Shown here one piece after another: positions 26,080 through 35,779 of a stretch of DNA of 64,000 bases; within the stretch, counting starts at the first letter, position 1, and each line of letters begins with the position of its first letter. Under the pieces are notes generated by a model. The model searched no databases. It worked only from the letters and a program-made list of their open reading frames with translations, and had not been told where the DNA came from. The stretch comes from Comamonadaceae bacterium UBA2121 (GTDB taxonomy: Bacteria; Pseudomonadota; Gammaproteobacteria; Burkholderiales; Burkholderiaceae_C). The position numbers and the translations under genes are program-made. The DNA lies in the NCBI GenBank assembly GCA_002331385.1, contig DCYB01000001.1, positions 310,001-374,000 on the forward strand, read 5' to 3'.

Positions 26080-27929
26080 TGTCTCTCGACCCAAAGACCC
26101 ATGTAACCATCGGAGGGGCATCCGGATTCTGGGGGGACTCCCAGATCGCCGTCCCTCAACTTCTGGAGCAACCTGACCTGCAATATCTGGTATTCGACTA
26201 TCTGGCCGAAACCACCATGTCGATCCTGCAAAGGGCAAGGTTGCGCTCTCCAGAGCTGGGCTATGCAGCCGATTTCGTCACCGCTGCAGTGGGGCCTCAT
26301 CTGCAAACCATTGCCAAGCGCGGAGTCAAGCTCGTGTCCAATGCCGGCGGGCTCAATCCGGCTGGCTGCCGGGACGCGATTCTCCAATTGGCGCGTGAAC
26401 AAGGTGTTGAGCTGAAGATCGCGATTGTCACCGGAGATGACGTGCTGGAGCAGCAAGCACTCTTTGAGCCATGGCCCGGCGAGACCCCGATCCCGCCTCA
26501 ACGCAAGCTGATGTCCGCCAATGCATACCTTGGAGCATTGCCGATTGCCCAGGCACTGGATGCAGGGGCCGACATCGTGATCACGGGTCGCTGTGTGGAC
26601 AGTGCATCCATGCTCGGAATCGCCATCCACGAGTTTGGCTGGCAAATGACGCAGTTCGATGCATTGGCCCAGGCGAGCCTGGCCGGACACCTTGTCGAAT
26701 GTGGTGCCCAGGGTTCTGGCGGACTGTTCACGGATTGGGAAGACGTGCCCGATTGGGCGGATATCGGTTACCCCCTCGTGCGCATGCAGCCAGACGGTGT
26801 TTTCGAAATGTTCCAACCGGCTGGCAAGGGCGGCCTCGTCACGCGCGCAACCGTGGGAGAGCAAATGCTCTATGAGATCGGGGACCCGCGCCGTTATGTC
26901 CTGCCGGATGTGGTCTGCGACTTCTCGCATGTCCGCATCGAGAATGTTCCGGGACACGAACAAGAAGGAGGCCGGGTGCGCGTGAGCGGTGCGCGAGGGA
27001 GCGCACCGGGCGAGCACTACAAGGTCACAAGCACCTTTGCAGACGGTTGGCAGATCGCCATCATGATGGCCATTCGCGGGCAACGCGCGATTGCGAAGGC
27101 GGAGCGCACCGCCGAAGCACTCCTTCAACGAACACGCCAGCAAATGGCGCGTGCCGGGTACGCGGACTACCAAGAAACACTCGTGGAGCTGCTCGGCGCA
27201 GAGTCCATGTACGGCCCCCATCGCCGAGTCAACGACAGTCGTGAGATTGTTCTGCGCATCGCCGCACGCCACGAAAACAAAATGGCCCTCTCCTTTTTGC
27301 AAAAGGAAGCCTCGTCCGCTGGCACCTCCATGGGACCGGGAACGCGCAGCCATTTTGGTGGTCGCTCGGATGTACAGAGCGTCATTCGGACAGGGTCATT
27401 TCTCATTCCGAAGTCCGTCGTCACCGCGCACTGGCAGATCGATGGTGAAACCACGGATCATCCGGTCAGGGCCTCCGATGGCGGCCCAATTTCGCGCCCA
27501 GTCTCCGGTGATCGCTCGCCCCCTTCGAGCGCAATCCATGGAGGGGCAGATGCGCCGGTACTGCCAACGGATCCGTCCGTTCCGTCCGTTCGAATTTCAC
27601 TCGGAACGATTGCCCATGGCCGCAGCGGAGACAAGGGCAATGACGCGAACATCGGTTTGATGGCACGCGCACCGCATTGGATGCCCGTGCTCCGTGAACA
27701 GGTGACTCCCGCGCGCGTTCGGGAGTACTTCGCCCATCTCATCCAAGGGCCAGTCACGCGATTTGATTTGCCGGGAATTGATGCAATGAACTTCGTGCTG
27801 GAGCAGGCACTGGGAGGGGGCGGATCCTGCAGCCTGCGATCGGACCCACTCGGCAAGTGCTATGCCCAGATGCTGCTGGACATGGAAATTGATTGCCCTG
27901 CCCACATGCTTACCAGCACCCACGGGTGA
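26079..27929 (+). CDS. AtuA-family acyclic terpene utilisation protein
   Basis: A 616-residue protein of the AtuA/DUF1446 family. Residues about 8-450 form the large N-terminal domain (VTIGGASGFWGDSQIAVPQL, VFDYLAETTMSILQRAR, LVSNAGGLNPAGCR, DIVITGRCVDSASMLG). After a Pro/Ser-rich linker the C-terminal AtuA-like domain follows (IAHGRSGDKGNDANIGLMA). AtuA is needed for growth on citronellol and geraniol in Pseudomonas but its chemistry is not settled. Here its ATG overlaps the carboxylase alpha stop. It is often found next to acyl-CoA carboxylases in Burkholderiales, which points to a partner role rather than terpene use as such. Confidence 0.85.
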   Translation: MSLDPKTHVTIGGASGFWGDSQIAVPQLLEQPDLQYLVFDYLAETTMSILQRARLRSPELGYAADFVTAAVGPHLQTIAKRGVKLVSNAGGLNPAGCRDAILQLAREQGVELKIAIVTGDDVLEQQALFEPWPGETPIPPQRKLMSANAYLGALPIAQALDAGADIVITGRCVDSASMLGIAIHEFGWQMTQFDALAQASLAGHLVECGAQGSGGLFTDWEDVPDWADIGYPLVRMQPDGVFEMFQPAGKGGLVTRATVGEQMLYEIGDPRRYVLPDVVCDFSHVRIENVPGHEQEGGRVRVSGARGSAPGEHYKVTSTFADGWQIAIMMAIRGQRAIAKAERTAEALLQRTRQQMARAGYADYQETLVELLGAESMYGPHRRVNDSREIVLRIAARHENKMALSFLQKEASSAGTSMGPGTRSHFGGRSDVQSVIRTGSFLIPKSVVTAHWQIDGETTDHPVRASDGGPISRPVSGDRSPPSSAIHGGADAPVLPTDPSVPSVRISLGTIAHGRSGDKGNDANIGLMARAPHWMPVLREQVTPARVREYFAHLIQGPVTRFDLPGIDAMNFVLEQALGGGGSCSLRSDPLGKCYAQMLLDMEIDCPAHMLTSTHG

Positions 27930-27985
27930 CGGCAGGTGTTTTCAGGTTCTCAACGTGCGTTCCACCACCATACAGGAGACATGCC

Positions 27986-29038
27986 ATGCAACACGGAACA
28001 ACTCATCAGCCGGATTCACATGTGCACAGCGTTATTTCCCGACGTCGCTGGCTCCTCTCAGCCAGCGCCGCAGGTTTGGCAGGCTCGGTTGCTCAGTGGC
28101 CTCTTCGGGCGTGGGCTGCTGACAGCGTTCAACCCGTCACGCGCCTAGACAAGCAGGTACGGATCGTCGTCGCCTATGGCGCAGGCGGCGCATCCGATGG
28201 CATTGCCCGCTATGTCGGCGAAGCCATCAGTCAGCGCGGCGGGAAACCCGTGATCGTGGAAAACAAGCCCGGCGCAGACGGCAACATCGCTGCGGAATAC
28301 GTGGCGCGCGCTCCAGCAGACGCGTACAACCTGCTGGTTTCTGGCTCCTCGACCCACGCGGTCAACGCCACCATCTATAAGAAACTCGGCTACGACCCGA
28401 TCGCCGATTTCACGCCATTGGCCAACATGGCGTCGACGCCCTATGCGATGCTCGTGAACCCCAAACGCATTTCGCAAACCAGTGTGGCTGCCTTCCTGGC
28501 GTTGGCCAAAAAAGAAAATCGCCCCTTGTCCTTTGCCAGTGCGAACGTGGGTGGGCGAATCGCTGGCGAACGCTTCAAGCAGCTCACCCGCATCAACGCG
28601 GTGAACGTGCCCTACAGGAGCAGCGCGCAAGCCATGACCGACCTGCTGGGTGGTCAATTCGATTTCTACTTTTGCGACATGCTCACCGCCCTACCTCAAA
28701 TCAAGGCGGGCCATGCACGCGCATTGGCCATCTCCAGTGCAGAGCGCGTCGCCAGCCTGCCCGACGTGCCGACCGTGGCTGAGCTGGGATACGCTGGCTT
28801 TGACGTCAGTTCCTGGATCGCGATCTGGAGCGCCAAAGCGACGACACCGCCCGCTGTTTCCGCCGCCCTGTCGCGCTGGATAGGAGAGGCCCTGTCCGCG
28901 GACGCTGGCAAGGAATTCCTGCTCTCCAAGGGGCTCGTTCCCACCCCTGTCACTCCCGACTATCTGAACATGCTGCAAGAGCGCGACACGCAACTCTGGG
29001 GCAAGATCATCATCGACGCCGGCATGCAGCAGCCATAA
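27986..29038 (+). CDS. Bug-family tripartite tricarboxylate transporter receptor
   Basis: A 350-residue periplasmic binding protein of the TctC/Bug family, used to capture carboxylates. The start at MQHGTTHQPD is set by CAGGAG 8 nt upstream. The N-terminal segment SRRRWLLSASAAGLAGS is a twin-arginine-type signal ending near AWAADS. Bug hallmarks follow: VRIVVAYGAGGASDGIARYV, ENKPGADGNIAAEY, PLANMASTPYAML and VPYRSSAQAMTDLLGGQFDF. No TctA/TctB membrane genes are present, which is usual for Bug proteins in this order. It probably binds the acid degraded by this island. Confidence 0.88.
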   Translation: MQHGTTHQPDSHVHSVISRRRWLLSASAAGLAGSVAQWPLRAWAADSVQPVTRLDKQVRIVVAYGAGGASDGIARYVGEAISQRGGKPVIVENKPGADGNIAAEYVARAPADAYNLLVSGSSTHAVNATIYKKLGYDPIADFTPLANMASTPYAMLVNPKRISQTSVAAFLALAKKENRPLSFASANVGGRIAGERFKQLTRINAVNVPYRSSAQAMTDLLGGQFDFYFCDMLTALPQIKAGHARALAISSAERVASLPDVPTVAELGYAGFDVSSWIAIWSAKATTPPAVSAALSRWIGEALSADAGKEFLLSKGLVPTPVTPDYLNMLQERDTQLWGKIIIDAGMQQP

Positions 29039-29043
29039 CGACT

Positions 29044-29892
29044 TCACCTGGGGGCAATCAGATGAAGCACTTTGGTCGCACTTTCACTGAGCGCCTCATT
29101 GCGCCAGTAAAGGTGAAACTGCATTGGCGGCAGATGGGGCAAATCCAACTGAGGATCCAGCACCCGCACATCGGGAGCCAGCATTTCCACCGTGCGCGCC
29201 GTGATGCCCAGCCCGGCGCGCAATGCGGCGCGAACTCCCGCCAAGGTCGAGGTCTGGAACGCGCAATGCCACGCGATTCCCGCATCCGTCAACGCCTGGA
29301 CCATGCTGTTTTTGAAAGGGCATGCGTTCTGCATGAGGATCAGCGGCACCGATCGTCCTGCCTGGTGCCGATAGCGCAGGCCAGCAATCCAGGCCACAGG
29401 CGAAGTTCGCAACACCAACTGCTCAAAGTCTGCGTGCGCGGCAATGTCCACCATCAGATCGATTTCGCCCTTGCCCAAAGCGGAGCCGAGCCATCGGGTG
29501 CGACCCACCAGGATGTCGATACTCAGGTTGGAATAGTGTTCCGCACAGATTTCAAGGTAGGCAGGCAACAGGGTATCGACCGCATCGGCACACGCGCCGA
29601 TCTTGACGGGCTGGTGGACTTCTTCGGTTGTGATGATGCGATAGGCCTCGTCATTCAGCATGACGATACGCCGCGCATAGTCCAAAAAACGCAGCCCCTC
29701 CATCGTCAACCGCTTGCGACGCCCTACCCGTTCAAACAGTGCACATCCCACCAATTGTTCAAGACGCTGCATTTGCTGGGTGACGGCCGCTTGTGTGCGA
29801 AAGACGCGCTCGGCCGCATCGGTAAAGCTCTCGCGCTCGGCCACGGCAATGAAGGTGCGCAGCTGCCCGATGTCGAGATTGCGCACGCTCAT
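29044..29892 (-). CDS. LysR-family transcriptional regulator
   Basis: A 282-residue LysR protein. The N-terminal winged helix-turn-helix (about 5-64: LRTFIAVAERESFTDAAER, TQAAVTQQMQRLEQLVG) is followed by the periplasmic-binding-like effector domain. The start MSVRNLDIGQLR is chosen from the domain boundary; an ATG 13 codons upstream is also in frame. It is divergent from the enoyl-CoA hydratase gene and converges on the Bug gene, 5 nt apart. It most likely controls this island in response to a pathway intermediate. Confidence 0.88.
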   Translation of the reverse strand: MSVRNLDIGQLRTFIAVAERESFTDAAERVFRTQAAVTQQMQRLEQLVGCALFERVGRRKRLTMEGLRFLDYARRIVMLNDEAYRIITTEEVHQPVKIGACADAVDTLLPAYLEICAEHYSNLSIDILVGRTRWLGSALGKGEIDLMVDIAAHADFEQLVLRTSPVAWIAGLRYRHQAGRSVPLILMQNACPFKNSMVQALTDAGIAWHCAFQTSTLAGVRAALRAGLGITARTVEMLAPDVRVLDPQLDLPHLPPMQFHLYWRNEALSESATKVLHLIAPR

Positions 29893-30012
29893 GGGTACGC
29901 GACGGTACACCTGCACTGGGTGCCCATCCATCCATTGGCTGTCCTGCGCCCGTCATCGAAATGCACGTCGTCTCCTTGCTGGAAAGTGTCGGCGCGCCGC
30001 CGGATTCCCTTA

Positions 30013-30033
30013 TGCGAACCATTGTAGTGCGCA
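30013..30033. promoter_or_regulatory. Possible LysR operator in the lysR/hydratase divergent gap
   Basis: TGCG-N13-CGCA is a 21-bp dyad lying about 40 nt before the hydratase start and 120 nt before the LysR start. Position between the divergent genes fits a LysR site. The dyad arms are short, so this could be chance. Confidence 0.3.
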
Positions 30034-30072
30034 CTGAGTCAGCCCCCTTCCCTTGAGTAACTGGACACCGCC

Positions 30073-30909
30073 ATGACAACCAACATATACAACGAATGGG
30101 TCATCACCTCGCAAAAAGGCCCCGTTTTCACTATCCAGCTCAACCGCGGGGAGTCCCGAAACCCCCTCGGGGCAGACATGGTGAGGGCGCTTTCTCGCGC
30201 ATTGACGCAAGCGACGGCCATGAAAGACGTGCGCATTGTCTTGTTCACTGCCGCCGGCCCAGCCTTCAGCGCCGGAGGCAATCTCGGCAATATTCAGGAT
30301 CGTCTGGCGGAGCCACTGCAGGCCGATGGTCGCGACCCGATTGCCGCGGGAAACAGGCACTATGGAGATTTCCTGAGTCAGTTGATCAGCACGCCCGTTG
30401 TGACCGTTGCAAGCATCCAGGGAGCGGCCATGGGTGGTGGGGCCGGACTGGCCTGCGCCGTGGACATCGCCATTGGTGCAGCAGAAGCCAAATTCGGTTT
30501 TCCGGAAGTGTCCATCGGTCTTGTTCCCGGGCAGATTCTTCCTTTTGTGGCGGCACGTCTCGGTCTGCAGACAGCGCGCAGGCTGATGTTGACGGGACAA
30601 CGCATCCCGGCGGCAGAGGCCTATCGCATCGGCCTTCTTGACTATCTGGTGCAAGCCCCTCAGACATTGGCGGAGAAAACCCAGGAGGTCGTTCAGAGTC
30701 TGCTCGCAGCAGCGCCACAGGCCAGCGCACTGACCAAACGCATGCTTGGCACTCTGCCCACTGCCCCGCTGTCGGGAAATCATGTCCTACCCAGCTATCT
30801 TGACAATGCTTCCGAAATTTTTGCTGCGCAGATGCGCTCCGAGGCTATCGAAGGCGTCACTGCTGCGCGGGAAAAACGCGCCGCACAGTGGAATCAACCG
30901 ACACACTGA
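30073..30909 (+). CDS. Enoyl-CoA hydratase/isomerase, AtuE-like
   Basis: A 278-residue crotonase-fold enzyme. The oxyanion-hole segments are visible as GPAFSAGGNLGNI and QGAAMGGGAGLACAVDIAIG, and FGFPEVSIGLVPGQ is the usual third motif. The C-terminus EAIEGVTAAREKRAAQW is typical. In the Atu pathway this step hydrates isohexenylglutaconyl-CoA; here the substrate is inferred from context only. It is 31 nt from the following CoA-transferase, in the same direction. It may replace the hydratase whose remnant lies at 22.4-22.75 kb. Confidence 0.85.
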   Translation: MTTNIYNEWVITSQKGPVFTIQLNRGESRNPLGADMVRALSRALTQATAMKDVRIVLFTAAGPAFSAGGNLGNIQDRLAEPLQADGRDPIAAGNRHYGDFLSQLISTPVVTVASIQGAAMGGGAGLACAVDIAIGAAEAKFGFPEVSIGLVPGQILPFVAARLGLQTARRLMLTGQRIPAAEAYRIGLLDYLVQAPQTLAEKTQEVVQSLLAAAPQASALTKRMLGTLPTAPLSGNHVLPSYLDNASEIFAAQMRSEAIEGVTAAREKRAAQWNQPTH

Positions 30910-30939
30910 TACACAGCCACCCAGTTTTAGGAGACCAAT

Positions 30940-32133
30940 ATGGCGTCACTCGACGGATTGAAAGTTGTGGACCTTTCTCGCGTGCTGGGAGGCCCCTTGT
31001 GCGCGCAGATTCTCGGCGACCATGGCGCCGACGTCATCAAGGTGGAGGGACCTGAAGGGGACGAAACGCGTACCTGGGGGCCGCCGTTCAATGAGGCGGG
31101 CATGGCGTCTTACTTCGCAGGAATCAATCGCAACAAGCGCACGGTTTGCGTGAACGTCGCCAGTCCTGAAGGTCGGGACGTGGTATTTCGCTTGCTCGAA
31201 AACGCCGACGTACTCATCGAAAATTTCAAGGTAGGGACTCTGGAACGGTGGGGCATGGGCTACGAAGACGTTCTGCGCGCGCGCTTTCCACGCCTCATCC
31301 ATTGCCGGGTGACCGGTTTTGGAGCCACTGGTCCGCTGGGCGGACTGCCTGGCTACGACGCAGCCGTGCAAGCGTTGAGCGGACTCATGAGCATCAACGG
31401 CGATCCCGAGGGTGTCGCCACGCGCATGGGGGTGCCCATCGTGGACGTCACGACCGGCTTGAACGCCGTCATTGGAATCCTGATGGCACTGCATGAGCGC
31501 GAGCGAAGCGGCCTGGGGCAATCGGTTGAATCGGCGTTGTTCGACAGCGCTTTGTTCTCGCTGTATCCACACTCCATCAATAGCCTCTTCACGGGCAGAC
31601 CGCCTTTGCGATCAGGCAATGGCCATCCGAACATTGCCCCGTATGACACCTATGCAACCGCCAGCGAACCCATCTATCTGGCCGTAGGCAACAACGGTCA
31701 GTTCCAGCGTCTATGCGAAGCCGTAGGTCACGCGCACCTTGCTGAGGACGAGCGCTATGTGACCAATGCCACGCGGGCTGTGAATCGTGCTGCACTCAAG
31801 GTGGATCTGGAAGCCGCTTTCGCCGGCTATGAAGCGCAAGCGCTATTCAAGAAACTGGTGTCCGTGGGCGTCCCCTGCGGCGTCATTCACAACGTGGTCG
31901 AAGTCCTCAATCACCCACACACTGCGCATCGACAGATGATTGCGGAAGTGGATGGGTTCAAATCCATCGCTTCGCCAATCAAAATGAGCAGAACGCCTGC
32001 CAGTTACCGGTATCGCCCGCAGGTCATCGGACAGAGCACGCTGGACGTACTGCATGAGGCAGGACTCACTCCAGCGCAAATATCGCACTTGCAGCAGTCA
32101 GGCATCATTCGGCAGGACGACACAGCTGCCTGA
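30940..32133 (+). CDS. CaiB/BaiF (class III) CoA-transferase
   Basis: A 397-residue family III CoA-transferase. It opens LDGLKVVDLSRVLGGPLCAQILGD, then KVEGPEGDETR, VNVASPEGRDVVFRLLENAD, and FGATGPLGGLPGYDAAVQA. The catalytic Asp falls at residue 169 in VPIVDVTTG, the same position as in formyl-CoA transferase. It moves CoA from a donor thioester to a carboxylic acid. In this island it would activate the imported acid, in place of the AMP-forming ligase AtuH of the Pseudomonas pathway. TTAGGAG is placed before the ATG. Confidence 0.9.
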   Translation: MASLDGLKVVDLSRVLGGPLCAQILGDHGADVIKVEGPEGDETRTWGPPFNEAGMASYFAGINRNKRTVCVNVASPEGRDVVFRLLENADVLIENFKVGTLERWGMGYEDVLRARFPRLIHCRVTGFGATGPLGGLPGYDAAVQALSGLMSINGDPEGVATRMGVPIVDVTTGLNAVIGILMALHERERSGLGQSVESALFDSALFSLYPHSINSLFTGRPPLRSGNGHPNIAPYDTYATASEPIYLAVGNNGQFQRLCEAVGHAHLAEDERYVTNATRAVNRAALKVDLEAAFAGYEAQALFKKLVSVGVPCGVIHNVVEVLNHPHTAHRQMIAEVDGFKSIASPIKMSRTPASYRYRPQVIGQSTLDVLHEAGLTPAQISHLQQSGIIRQDDTAA

Positions 32134-32203
32134 TGGCATGCTTGGTGCGCGCGCCACGCATGACCCACCATAGCCCATCGGCGGGTCCGGTGCGCACCTT
32201 ATC

Positions 32204-33139
32204 TCAGCCCTGCGCCTTCAGCGCGGGCTCGTTCGGCGCGCTGCTGCGCAGCCGCTTCTCGCTTTGCCCCGACTGGTAGATGCGCCAGACGCTGTCCGCC
32301 ACCAGACACGCCACTGCAGCGAAGATGGGGCCGTAGGTGAACCACTGCTGGGGTTCGATGCTTTCGCCCAGCATGACGGCCACCAGAGCCAGCAAGACCG
32401 GTTCGACATAACTCAGCAGGCCAAACAGACCCAGCGGCAACAGACGCGCCGCCTTCATGTAGAGCGTGAGCGCGACAGCGCTGAGAATGCCCAGCACGGG
32501 AATCAGCAGCCACAGGTGCGAGTGCTGCGCAATCAGCACCAGCGAAGACGGGCCGCGCGTGACAAACCACAGGGCCGGGGGCACCAGCAACATCATGTCG
32601 AGCCAGTGGCCGCCCATGTGGTCCGTGCCAATATAGCGGCGGAATGCGAAATAGCCCGTGTAGCCGATGGCGACGAACCAGGTCTCCCACGACAGGCCAC
32701 CGCCGGTGGCCATTTCATGCAACACGCCCACGCCCGCGAGGATGGACGCGGCGAGTTGTCCTTGCGACAGCCGCTCGCCAAACATGACGCGCCCGGCCAG
32801 CACCATCACCAACGGCAAAAGGAAGTAGCCCAACGACACCGGCAGCGCGCGTCCATGCAGCGGCGCCCAGAGAAACAGCCACAGTTGCCCGCCCAGCATC
32901 GCTGCACTGAACAGCAGCGCCAGCGCAAACGTGGGCTTACGCCACACGCGCTTGAACATCAGCAGCACCTTGATGGTGTCGCCGCGCCACAGCAGCAGCG
33001 CGGTGGTGAACGGCAAGGTGCAAAGCACACGCCACCCGAAAATCTGCTCGCCATCGAGCGGCATCAGCGCCGGCGCGAGGTAATAGAGCACACCGAAAAG
33101 TATCGACGCAGAGACAGACGCAATCAGGCCTTTGAGCAC
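32204..33139 (-). CDS. RarD-like EamA transporter
   Basis: A 311-residue inner-membrane protein with ten predicted helices. It resembles the RarD group of EamA proteins: an early ASILFGVLYYLAPALMPLDG, GEQIFGWRV, and a middle YFLLPLVMVLAGRVMFGERL. In some bacteria RarD relatives relate to chloramphenicol resistance, but the transported substrate is unknown. The GTG at 3139 of the third 10-kb block (position 33139) is used because family similarity starts at LKGLIASVSAS; an upstream GTG at 33208 is also open. Confidence 0.8.
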   Translation of the reverse strand: MLKGLIASVSASILFGVLYYLAPALMPLDGEQIFGWRVLCTLPFTTALLLWRGDTIKVLLMFKRVWRKPTFALALLFSAAMLGGQLWLFLWAPLHGRALPVSLGYFLLPLVMVLAGRVMFGERLSQGQLAASILAGVGVLHEMATGGGLSWETWFVAIGYTGYFAFRRYIGTDHMGGHWLDMMLLVPPALWFVTRGPSSLVLIAQHSHLWLLIPVLGILSAVALTLYMKAARLLPLGLFGLLSYVEPVLLALVAVMLGESIEPQQWFTYGPIFAAVACLVADSVWRIYQSGQSEKRLRSSAPNEPALKAQG

Positions 33140-33417
33140 GGTATTTCCAGAAACGGGGGCGAAGGGTTGAAGGAGCAAATCGGGCCATCGGGCAGAAATC
33201 TGCCCCACAGCGGGGCGATGGCTAATCGCGGACGATATTGTCGCGCATCAAGGAAAACCCTGCACGAATCGCTCCGCATACCCTTTCAAGACCTTGACCC
33301 GATAGTCCGCAATTGTTAAGACGCAGGCAGATTCCGTCGCTTCGTCGTAGGATCGGCGCGCTTCCCCCCCACTTTCATCACCCCTCCTCCCTTGCGCTTC
33401 ACGCGCGCATCCTCGAC

Positions 33418-34719
33418 GTGCCAGATACCGCGCCCCCACCACCCACCGCGCCAGCGGAACCCTCCAGCGTTTATCGGCACACCGGCTTCCTCTCCTTCAT
33501 GGCAGCGCGGCTGCTGGCAGTGTTCGCCACTCAGGTGCAGGCGGTCGTCGTGGCCTGGCAGGTGTATGACCTCACTCGCTCGCCGATGGCGCTGGCGTAT
33601 GTGGGATTGGCGCAGTTCCTGCCGATGTTGGTGCTCCTGCTGCCTGCGGGCGATCTGATCGACCGCTTCTCACGCAAACCGATTCTGGCCGTGAGCTGGG
33701 CCGTGGGAGCAGTGTGCAGTGGCTTGCTGTGGTGGCTGTCCGGTCACGGCGCGGCGGGTGTCACGGGCATTTATGCAGTGCTGGTGCTGTTTGGTTGCTC
33801 GCGGGCCTTCTCCGGCCCTGCGCTGCAAAGCCTGCTGCCGCAAATCGTGCCGCGCGAACAGTTGGCGCCCGCCATTGCGGCCAACAGCATGATCATGCGC
33901 GCGGCGTCCATTGGAGGCCCGTTCCTGGGCGGATTGCTTTACGCCGCAGGCGGTGGAGAGCTCACGTACGCGATCTGTTTCATCAGCCTGTTGCTCGGCA
34001 CGGTTTTGCTGGTGGCGTTGGTAGCCGTGCGGTATGCGGGCGCACCCGCGCCCACGCAGGGCACCATGTTCGAGCGCTTTGGTGCAGGCATTCGTTTCAT
34101 CCGCACGCGGCCCATCATTCTCGGCACCATTTCGCTCGATCTGTTTGCCGTGCTGCTGGGCGGCGTCGTGGCGTTGCTGCCGATCTATGCGCACGAGGTG
34201 CTGCATGTCGGCCCGCAAGGGCTTGGCGCGCTGCGCAGCGCGATGGCGATCGGCGAGGTCAGCGCGGGGCTGTACCTGAGTCTGCGGCCCTTCAACCGGC
34301 GCGTGGGCCGCACCATGTTCATCGCAGTCGCTGTTTTCGGCGTGGCGAATCTGGTGTTTTCGCTCTCCAGCGTGTTCATCCTGTCGTTCGTCGCGCTGAT
34401 GATTGCGGGCGCGGCGGACATGGTCAGCGTCTACATTCGCGGCGCGCTGGTGCAGTTTTCCACGCCCGATCACATGCGCGGGCGCGTGAATGCGGTGAAC
34501 ATGCTGTTCATCGGCTCATCCAACGAATTGGGCGAGTTCCGTGCGGGCACGAGCGCGGCTGCGCTCGGCGCCATCCCCGCCGCCATCGTGGGCGGCGTGT
34601 GCACGCTCGCCGTCGTGGGATTGTGGTCGCGCATTTTCCCGACGCTGCGCGACGTGGACCGGTTCGAAGAGGCGTCTACCATCTCCGAACAGCCCGCCGC
34701 GCGCGCTCAGACCGACTGA
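33418..34719 (+). CDS. Major facilitator transporter, EntS-like
   Basis: About 433 residues with twelve predicted helices. It resembles the MFS_3/EntS group that exports siderophores and drugs (GDLIDRFSRKPILAVSWAVGA is the loop 2-3 motif; HMRGRVNAVNMLFIGSSNELGEFRAG is the loop 10-11 motif). No siderophore synthesis genes are nearby, so the substrate is open. The start is uncertain: the GTG at 33418 begins just before the Pro-rich tail, and longer versions are open upstream. Its end overlaps the convergent DHH gene by 13 nt. Confidence 0.82.
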   Translation: MPDTAPPPPTAPAEPSSVYRHTGFLSFMAARLLAVFATQVQAVVVAWQVYDLTRSPMALAYVGLAQFLPMLVLLLPAGDLIDRFSRKPILAVSWAVGAVCSGLLWWLSGHGAAGVTGIYAVLVLFGCSRAFSGPALQSLLPQIVPREQLAPAIAANSMIMRAASIGGPFLGGLLYAAGGGELTYAICFISLLLGTVLLVALVAVRYAGAPAPTQGTMFERFGAGIRFIRTRPIILGTISLDLFAVLLGGVVALLPIYAHEVLHVGPQGLGALRSAMAIGEVSAGLYLSLRPFNRRVGRTMFIAVAVFGVANLVFSLSSVFILSFVALMIAGAADMVSVYIRGALVQFSTPDHMRGRVNAVNMLFIGSSNELGEFRAGTSAAALGAIPAAIVGGVCTLAVVGLWSRIFPTLRDVDRFEEASTISEQPAARAQTD

Positions 34720-35702
34720 AACGTCCCGCTCAACAGTTCCGGCAGTCGATCCGCAGTCATGCGAAAGCCGCACGCCTGGGCGTGCCCGCCGCCGCCCATG
34801 CTGACGGCCAAGGGCGAGCAGTCGTAGTCGCGCTGCGAACGCAGGCCCACCTTGATCTGCCCTTGCGAGCCCACCTGCCACATCAGGGCAAACGTGCCGC
34901 TCTCGCTCGACAGCATTTCTCCAACGAGGCTATGAAACGCGCCCGGCGCGTTCACCATCAGACCCTGCTCGCCGTTGAAGGTCAGCGGTATTGCGTCGCG
35001 CGCAATGTCTTGCGCCAGGTGGCGGAATTTTTCGTCCATCGCCTCTCCGCGCGCGATGAAGGCGGCCGACTCCTGCGGCGTGAATTGCGCGATGGCCTGC
35101 CAGCGTGACAACTCGAACGGCTCCATGTCGAGCGCCGACACAAAGCCGCGCGTCTGCGCATATTGCCAGCGCCACAGGTCGCGGTCCTCCACGTAGCGGA
35201 TCAGGTCTGGCACAGGTTGTCCGGCGTGGAAAAAGTCCCATGCCAGTCGCGCACCGGAGCGATCCATGTCGAAATGCACGACACCGCAGCGGCACTGGTA
35301 TTCACCCAACTGGCGTTGCGCGCTGATGTGGTGATCGAGCAGCACCAGTTTGGCAACCCGCTCTTCGATCTGCGCAAGGATGTCGGGCGCGAACGAAAAA
35401 TCGAGGATGTAGACCGCGCGCCCCTCCAGCGCCGGCAGGTCATCCATGGTTTGCACCTGACCATGGGTGAGGCCCACGCACTCCGCCGCGCCACCATAAA
35501 ACTGCCAGGCAGCCCATGCGGCAGCAAAGCCATCGGCGCAGCGCCCGTGGTACAGGATGAGCGGAGATGGATCGTCGTGCAACGGCTGCACGGGCAGCGA
35601 CAGCGGCAGCAGCGATGTGAACAACTTGCTGTGGTCTGCCGAAGTGGCCGAAGTCGGATCGTTATTTTTGGCACCGGTCGTGGTGCTGGATGCTGAATTC
35701 AT
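34707..35702 (-). CDS. DHH-family phosphoesterase
   Basis: A 331-residue protein with the DHH motif (LVLLDHHISA) after ILYHGRCADGFAAAWAAW, where the Asp of RCADG helps bind metal, and the DHHA1 motif GGGGHAQACGF near the C-terminus. The family hydrolyses phosphoesters such as nanoRNA or linear dinucleotides; which one cannot be told here. The start MNSASSTTTG follows GGAGGG at short spacing. The Ser/Thr-rich first 35 residues are not part of the domain. It overlaps the MFS gene tail to tail. Confidence 0.85.
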   Translation of the reverse strand: MNSASSTTTGAKNNDPTSATSADHSKLFTSLLPLSLPVQPLHDDPSPLILYHGRCADGFAAAWAAWQFYGGAAECVGLTHGQVQTMDDLPALEGRAVYILDFSFAPDILAQIEERVAKLVLLDHHISAQRQLGEYQCRCGVVHFDMDRSGARLAWDFFHAGQPVPDLIRYVEDRDLWRWQYAQTRGFVSALDMEPFELSRWQAIAQFTPQESAAFIARGEAMDEKFRHLAQDIARDAIPLTFNGEQGLMVNAPGAFHSLVGEMLSSESGTFALMWQVGSQGQIKVGLRSQRDYDCSPLAVSMGGGGHAQACGFRMTADRLPELLSGTFQSV

Positions 35703-35779
35703 AGCCCTCCATTGTCGGTCATGCTGCTGGATGTGGTTATGCTTGCCAGCGCTGTCCACACCGTCGCCCTGCTTTCGTC

